This document shows positions 52,401-61,400 of a DNA stretch of 64,000 bases, one piece after another. This stretch comes from Apteryx mantelli (taxonomy: Eukaryota > Chordata > Aves > Apterygiformes > Apterygidae). The stretch covers positions 39,314,668 through 39,378,667 of the forward strand of contig NC_089981.1 of NCBI RefSeq assembly GCF_036417845.1, given 5' to 3'. Every line of letters begins with the position of its first letter. The stretch's first letter is position 1. Made by a program: the position numbers and the translations under genes. Under the pieces are notes generated by a model. The model saw nothing but the letters and a program-made list of their open reading frames with translations, was not told the origin of the DNA and did not search any database.

Positions 52401-55400
52401 CAGGCATCTAAAGGTCAATGGATAGCTACCTCTGGATACCTCAATTGGACCCCTGGTTCCTACAGTTAATAGGGTCCTCTGAAACTCAGGGTGAAGTATT
52501 AGAGCTAATAAATTAATAAACAAAGTAAACTGGACTGTATCAAATCCACAAGGGAATCTACTCCATTTTACCAATAAGATGTAATTTCAGCCTTTGTCAT
52601 AGATATATAAAAAAAAAAATTAAAAAACTAGATCTCTGAGATTAAAACTGAAACGATACAACAATTCTGTTCTGCAACATACAGTCATATAGGTTGGAAA
52701 CACATTCACAGAAACAAGACTAATAACTTAAAAACACATATGATCTTGCCACATAGGATATTTGATGGACACCAGGGCTCAACTAATCCCAGTGTTTAAC
52801 CATATTTATATCCTACTTTTGAATCAAAACTAGGCAGTTCATCCAGCACGCACATGCTTCAAAATGAAACAGAAGAAAATGAAAGCCAAAAAAATTCAAC
52901 AAAGATTAGAATACACCACAAATGGCTTGTTAGTTGAATTTGAAAACAAAAATAGACACAAAATACAGATGCTGTGCATGCTTTAATAAACTGTCTAGTC
53001 GCTATCACACCTGCATTAGGTGAAGTGTACTCTGGCCACCAACCTCCCATGTTTTCTCCTTCAGTTGAATCAGTGCTATCCAAGGTGACATTCAACTCTT
53101 GAAAGCATTGTTTTCTATCAAAGCTGTATTCTTCCTATGCACAAAACATGAAAGTGAAGTTTAATTAAAAGAAGAGAAGAAGCAAGGCTAAAATACATAT
53201 TCAGTTATTAAAAGGGTATTTTCAATTAAAAATCCTGAAGCCCAGCAAGTGATTCAGGTGCTAAATATAAGCATGTAGTATCACTGTGGACACCAGAGTA
53301 ATTGCCCAGCAGCCAATTGTTGTTCCAGAAAAGTCAAGGTCTCCCACAGGTTTTGTATAGTATCTGCCAGGCCTCTGAAGATACCCACAGGCATCTAAAG
53401 GTCAATGGATAGCTACCTCTGGATACCTCAATTGGACCCCTGGTTCCTACAGTTAATAGGGTCCTCTGAAACTCAGGGTGAAGTATTAGAGCTAATAAAC
53501 ATAAAATTATTCTTCCAATGAAATATCAATGTGACACTGACAGCCTTAACTCTTCTTATAAAAGATTATGATTTTTTTTCTTACAAGTAACATCACCAAC
53601 TACCTAGAAGACGATCTGAATGACCTGATACTATTTACAGATTATTCAGTAATGATCCACTGACAAAAAAATTTGTAAAGGCTGTATTTAGAACAAAAAC
53701 AGCCTTTGCATATTAAACATGTACATAGGTTCAAGCATGTGAATTGCTTCATAGGATAGCTCTTCATTATTTCAGTGTAAAATTGAGTAGATTCATGACT
53801 CAAGAAATAGAAAGGTATGATGCCATTAGAGCTTCTCCTCATCTTCCGGCTACATACACGATCATTTATTTTACCACCAAAACCACTTACTTATGTCTGT
53901 CTACCTTTCAGTTACATGACTGGTTTAAACACATTAAGGGCTTAAGAACTTAAGTGTAAAGCGCTATATAAATAATAAGACTTTCCATGTTTTTAATTAG
54001 CATACATGTAAAAATAGACTCTCATACCCTCTAACCCACCTGAAGCTTCCTGCTGGTCTGGTTGCTTTTTCTTCTTGCCTGGTGTAGCCTGCCAATTCCT
54101 TGAACTGTGGTCAGTTCCTCCTCCAGCTCCTGTTGCCCTGAGACTATGGCTGGATCAGAGCAGCCAGGAAAGAACCAGTCATCCTCAATCAGTTTTGTGC
54201 CACAGGAAAGCAATTACATTTATATCAGACACTACTACAGAAAAAGAGATCAGGGACAGACCAAAGTCCCTATGAATGAATGACAGGAACAAGATTATAG
54301 AAGCAATCTATTGCACTCACCTTGAGATTTCCCTCCAACAATGCTATGTAGAACATAAGAAAAAAGTCTGCATATCTCACTAAGAGGAAGCAAACTGAAG
54401 TCTAACTTTACTTATTCATCAGCTCTAAAAGAAGACTTTACAGAAGAGACTGGGAGGGGTGAGGTTATGTTGATACTAGAAGAATACAACCAATTAAAAT
54501 GCCAAATTACACCTCATTTCAATTTACCAGGTTAAATTTACCAGGTTAAAAATACCTAAGTTGTATAACAAAGCCATCAGCTGAGACAGCTGTAATTTTT
54601 ATAAACTAAACAACCACATGCATTTCTATCAAAATGAGATGTGTCCCTCTCAACTTTAATTTTAGTGTTAGCTACAAAGTCAGAGAGTTTGAGGAAGTCA
54701 CAAGCATGTGTTACCGTGCAAACTGGCATCAAAATCATCTAATGAGACATTAATACCATCCTTTTCAAGGCAAATACAGAATCACTTGCAAATACACACA
54801 CTAAATAAATTCAGAATATGAAAATTTAAGTATGTATCCTGTTCACTGTTAGAAATGAATTTTCATTTTAAGTACATTCCCATCTGTTTTGTGATATGAC
54901 AAAACATGTTTGGGGTGACAGATTAGAAAACAGATGTTTCATGCAAAGCAGACAAAACAGAAAAGCCAGTGCAAAGAAATGAAAATAAAGGCGGCTCCAT
55001 ACTTTAATTGAAGAGGTAACACATCTACATAAATTCGATTTTCGACTTAACCATATCAATCCACCATTGTCCTCACAGCCCATAAAATTCAGAAAACTGG
55101 TATCTGTGCACCAGTGAGGTAAAAAACAAACTATTAGGAGATTCAGTCCTACTGGGAATTCTCAGCTTTCATCCGAGTTGTACCAGGATAACTTGGACCA
55201 CAAATATCATTAAAACACACTTTGGTAACACCTATTAACTGTAATTAGGAGTTCTTCCTGTAATATTTTGCAATTGTATACTGAACCGTGTAAAAAAATT
55301 GGAGGAAAAAAAGTTGATGACTTCAAAAAACCTTTTGAATAGGACTGCTAAACTGTATTTTACTTTTTGGGTTTAATTACACTGTGGTTTCTTGCACTGT

Positions 55401-58400
55401 CACTTTATCAGGGCTTGTTTTGCACATCTTTGTTTTCAAATATGGATTCTAAAATTATTAATTTTTAAAATCATAATACACATTTCTTCAAAGCTGTAAA
55501 AATAAATGTCTTTCTGATCCCATGCCTTAAATCTCTCTTTGCAAGAAATATCATTGTAGTCAGAACAACTCAAGGAGCAAGTGCTATTTCAGATAAGTAT
55601 ACGAATTTGATCCCTTCTCTGAAAAAACAAATTCAAATTTCTTAAAGTTGATCTCCATGCAATCTGTTTTTAAGTATAATCATAAAGCATGATACATGGT
55701 CCTTTAGTAACCCAAATCATCAAATACTTGATAGTGAAAAAAAAGAATGAAATTACCATTGTCACATCAAAAGTGACAATATCAATGGAGAAAGCATTTT
55801 TCTTATCTGAAGGTATTAGAAATCAAAGCTTTAGAATGATTTAGAACACTTCGGCAAGTGTTAAAATGCCTCCAGGTAAATTCAGCATTGCTTTAACAAC
55901 AGTTAGTAAGTAAATATATTTTCTATATTTTACAACAACTTAAGAAGCCTTTGATTTGCAATTATATCTAACATAAAAACTGAAATACTTTCCAGAATAC
56001 TCTTCTGATACACACTGTATTTAAATTAACTAATTATGTGTCTACATTTCCTGGTGTGACTGTTCACACCAAGTATCACAATCTTTATTGGTTTGCAGGT
56101 GAAACAAGCCAGAGTCTATAAATGGTATCAATACTGCCATCCTCTAGGCTTACACAGCTCCCTGCACATTCATTCTAACACAGACAACTGCCATATATGG
56201 CAAATTCCCATTGTCTATTCCATGCATGGAATGAGTAGTAGCGTTATAAATTGCTTAAAATATTAGTAATATTAATGCATGCAAAGTTCTGCAATTTATG
56301 GGAGGGAATATATATATATATATGTTTTAAATATCACTGAATTTCACATACTCTTAAAAATATCTAAATAAATTTGATTCTTACTTAGTTACAACTAATG
56401 GCAGCAAGCCAAGAAATTTTTCTTCAAATAAGGTTACAACATAAATATGAAATCAGCTATTACTATAAAGAAGAATGCAGAAAGATGATTCAGTTAATAT
56501 AAATAAAGTCATAGGCATTGCAAGGGGGAAAAAAATCAAGATAAAAACAGCATTTGCTACATGTATTACTAAAAACCACATACCATCAATGACAAATCTT
56601 ATAAGGTACTGTTGGCAATTTCCTCAAAAGAGGCATCAACAGAAGAAATCAGCAACAGTATATTACAAGTTGCCATCGCTGCAGGAACCTGCATGCACAA
56701 AACTGATGGGAAACTATGTTCTCACTGGCTGACCAAATCACAGTGGAGGGTAGGAGTGGAGGGGGAAGGGACGCTGAGTGCTCATCAGGTGTAACGGCAG
56801 GAAAAAAAGAAACAGAAAGGTCATGCTTACCCCAAGGGGAAAAAAAACAAAATTAAACGTGGACTGATGCAGATGAAATTTTACAACTGTTATTAATATT
56901 GCATGTGGATCTGTAGTTGCCACAGATGAGATAACAGGTACTTTTAATGAAGGGAATATTATTCTCTTACAATGCCCAAAGCATTACGTGCACAAATCCC
57001 TCAAAAAGAACAGACGTGATTCTTAAAACATTTATATGCTTACACTGAACTTTAAATTGATCATGTAAATGAAAAATAATTCAATCACAGATTAAAAGAG
57101 ACTACCCAAATTAACTAACTGTATTAATTATAATGGTAGGTTGTGCACATTAAAATGTGCCATTAATCCACACACAGCTAAATAAAAGGAGAAAAGTTAT
57201 AATAAAGTACTAGACGACATGGAAAATGAACACTAAAACTATCTGAAATTTAACTTAACTTTTATAGGTTTTAATAGGAACTGCTTCATTTTCTCATTAA
57301 CTGTTTTATTAATAATTTAGGAAAGTATAAAACTTGAGACTACCTGACATATTATTACTTTCTGTAGGTAATTTTTTTTTTTTTTTTTTACCAGCCCCAA
57401 ATGATTACCAATTACTGTTATTCAATTGATCTATACAGGTGACGCTTATTAACAGATTCCTAAATGTTCTAAAAAGGTTTCTGATTGACAATATTTTGAA
57501 GAGATCTATAATGAGCTTGCAACTCAGGTACATTTTATTAAAGCACCATCTTCTATCATCAAGTTCTGACCAACACTATAGTTCCCATTCGTATGTAGAC
57601 AGCAAGCTTCCAAAGCAAGTTCAAGCAGTCGTAAAGAGCAGCAACTCAGATGGCAAATAGATTAAGCACATCTACTCATAAAAATATGAAAAGGATGAAT
57701 TTATGAAACAGATTCAAGGAAATAGGACAAAGTAGAAATTGCAAGCTTAAGCAATTTCACTGGCTATATACATCTTATGACTACACAAATGAATCATGGC
57801 GGAATATATCAATTTAATCTGAACTTCTGCAGACACAGATGACACAATCACCTAGTTTTATCGTAAATAAAATAATTCACCTTCTCTCTCCTCTTCAATC
57901 TGAGCCATTTGCAAAGCCATAGCAGACTTGACTTCTCTGACTTGATCATGGGACTCCTCGGACTCTGGTACAATCTCTTGCCATTCCAACAGCTGACTCT
58001 GCAATTCATCCACACTACCTGATTCACTGGCCTAACAAGAGAAGTTGGGCATGAAAAATATATTTACCAAATCCCACTGCAAATGTAACAGACATTGTAA
58101 GTTCGCAAACCACTCACAGGGAAAACAATCCATTATAATTCACCACTTTGCATAAACCAAAATCCCATGAAAATAAAGCAGATAATTATCATGGTAGATT
58201 ATGTAAAAAGCAAGTCTTATCATTTAGTAATATATGTAGAATACTATTGTTGGTTGCACTTTTAATGTGAAAAAAAATTTAAGCCAAAAATGGCTTTTTT
58301 AACCAAAATATTTTTGTCGCAAGTTTTCATCTTCAACGATGTCTCATAGAAAAAGAAAAAAAAATTCAACTTTATTTATGTGGGAAAATAAACCTTTATT

Positions 58401-61400
58401 ACCTTTTTTCTTAACCAGAATTAGTAAAAATGTTTCCGTCTTCCCATCAAAATAAAAACTATTGCAAGATTTTACCCCACAAAAACCACTCCAACTTCTC
58501 TACAAAATTTAAAATATATATTGGGGGGGGGGGCAAAATACATTAATCTGTTTTAAACTAGTTCTGCTGCTAGTACAAAATTACTGTGATTAATGTATAC
58601 ATCTAAAGTCCTTTAGTAAAATTTTCTGATTCTTCTCACTTTGTCATCTGGACCTGTACATTTGTTAAGATTTTTGCCTGTTATTTGCTTGCTGAAAGCT
58701 ATCCAGATTGCATAGAAAATAGCAGCAACATGTGATAACTTATGTGAAATGCAACTAAATAAATAGTAAACTGTTAAGAAAATGTAATTTAAGGTATGTG
58801 AAAAAGTCGGTAGAAATCAATCTTTAAGTAATTCAAAGCTTGTTATCCAACTGGACAGTTGCTGACATCATGTCAGTTTTGTATATTAGTAAATTAGTTT
58901 TCCACTCCAAGATCCAGCTAACACACTTTTGAAAGTATAATTAGCACCGTTTGAGCTAATAAATCATTCATATAAATCAATTTTAAGCAGTTAACCTGTG
59001 AAGCAGCTCTCTTTGTAACTTGGTCAAGATCAGCTTGCAACTTCCTTTGCTGCTCTTCATAGACTTCCAGCTTAGTCAACAATTCTTCTACAAAAACAAT
59101 ATATTAGGTTCATTAGGACACAAAACTAACAGGAAGATCAGTCAAAATTTGAAAGTAACATTCAAAATTAAAATTCAGGTGAGGATTTATTTTAATTGAA
59201 AGACTTCTGCTGGGCTATGCTGCCCATCTAACTACTAAATTGATTTCTTGATTATTAAATACAGATGAATGCTTTAAATCTAAATAACTAACAACTTAGA
59301 CTGGTGGACTGAAAATTCCACCATCTTCAGTTTACAAAAAGGGAGCTGGAAAAAATATCACAACATGAAATGGAAAACCCCTCACACAGCTTCATTTTAA
59401 GCTTAGTTCCCTCTCTAGGGAAATTCTCCCTCAAATACTTGCAGAAGGAAAAATATTTGAGATAATTCTTCATTTACTTAAAAGCTCACAACTCTTAAAG
59501 TTTATTGTAATACTCTCAAATCTTCCAAATATATTTGTTCTTGCTTTTCATCCTAAGAAGATGCCTTTTGCACTTAATGGAAAAGTTTACGCACATTCTG
59601 CCAAAGCCTAAGTCTAAACACATCAAGGGCTGAAGTGTTATGCACAGGTAGATTTAGGGAAGGAAAAGTTGACTTGTAATTCTGACTTAAGCACTCTATG
59701 CTATTGTTCACGTTTGCACGAAGCTACTTCGTAATCTGTAAATAAAACAAACAAAAAAACAGAAAAAACACTTTAAAAATTATTCCTGTTAAAACGAACA
59801 CAAGAAAATCCATTTATCTTTGTCACTTTACTTTGAATCATCCTCAGCAGAAAACAAAAAACAAGTAATTCAAAAGATTTTTTTTTTTTTTTTTTTTACC
59901 ATTTTGAGTTCTGATTTCATGTAACGACTGCAGTTTTGACTGTAGTTCTTTCTTTTCAGTTTCTAATTCTGAGACACGATTGTTTAAGGCAGATATGTCA
60001 TTATTCTTTGATGAAAACTAAAGGAGAAAGTAGTTAAAAGTTTTTCAAATGCATCAAGATACCAGAAACACAGTAAAGTCAATGCAACTTTTTAAATGAT
60101 TTTTTAATATGATTTAGAATAGCTGTTTTTCTAGTATTTGAAAGTACAATAAACTAGTTAGTCTCTAACAGATTTACTTTGAATGCTGATAATACCAGTT
60201 GGTACTATTTTTTGTTGAAATTTTCTCTTGTATCAACATTTAACATCCATCCAAATTTTATATATTTATTCATATGTAAGGATACTTTGAAGAAATTCTT
60301 TTAATATTCTATTCACATTATATTTCACTTTTTCCAATCGGATCTACAAGCACAGTAGATTCAAAAACAGGCATTTAATATTAAATACAAAATGTTACAC
60401 ATACATTTTTCAGTTCATCCTCCAGTTGTTTGATTCTTGATTTAGACCAAGCCTTCATTTTCAGAAACTTAGCTTCAGATTTGCTGGCCTCTTCTGTTTT
60501 CAATTTCACTTGTACTAAGAAACAGACATAAAAATTATTTTAAACCCTAGAAAGATTATTAATGCAATTGGAGTACTTCTCAAGATCTATGTTTAACTCC
60601 ATTACTAAAAGTAATTAACATTTTTACAAGACAATTTAGACAGCTTTTGCATTTAGAGAAGAAAAACATAACACCAGGAAACGTAGGGTGAAATTTACAG
60701 TTCATGAGATTATTTTGTTATGCCTAAAGCCTTCACCATCATAGTATTTGAGTACTGATACTTCTTAATTAGTTTGGAGATAACTCTTCCATTGAATTTG
60801 ATGAAGTTCTACTTGCAACAGGTATGAACTTGGCATAAAATAGGTAACGGTGTGGAAAAGGAACCCTTCATATATAAGGATTACATTTAAATAGGATACC
60901 TTCTAATTCTTCCATCTTTTCTTTGGTTACAGATTCCAGATCTCTAACTTCTTCTGAGTTATTCTGTCCATTACCACTTAATTCTGCCACTTGTTTCTTA
61001 AGCTGAAACAGGGCCTGATCTTTTTCTTGCAGCTCAGTTTCATGTTTCTCTTGAATTTCATGCAGTTCAGCACTATATTTCTCCCGAACTTTTGTCATTT
61101 CAAGCTCGTGTTTCTCCATCATGTCTCTTAACTGGGCTCTCATTACATGTTTCTCAGCATCCAGTTTTGACTGGAGGTTTTCTTTTTCAGACAGAAGATG
61201 TTTCAGGTTTTCATTAACCTCCTATTTAAAAAAAAAAAAATCTCTTTTATATTTTAACACAAAGTTTTTTCAGTACCACTGTCAAATATTATATCTTTAT
61301 TCCTATATACCTCTCCAAATGTTATAATCAAAAATCAGTGCTTCTGTTGGTCAGCTGGCTCTACAACAAATACTTCAGTTGTGACTTTTGCAAGGCATTA

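Noticed and set aside
52191-53010. A regular cassette exon at 52058-52191
   Set aside because: The only donor-like GT before the stop is in the wrong phase and would leave an intron of about 40 bp, too short for vertebrate splicing; kept only as a possible terminal or relic exon.
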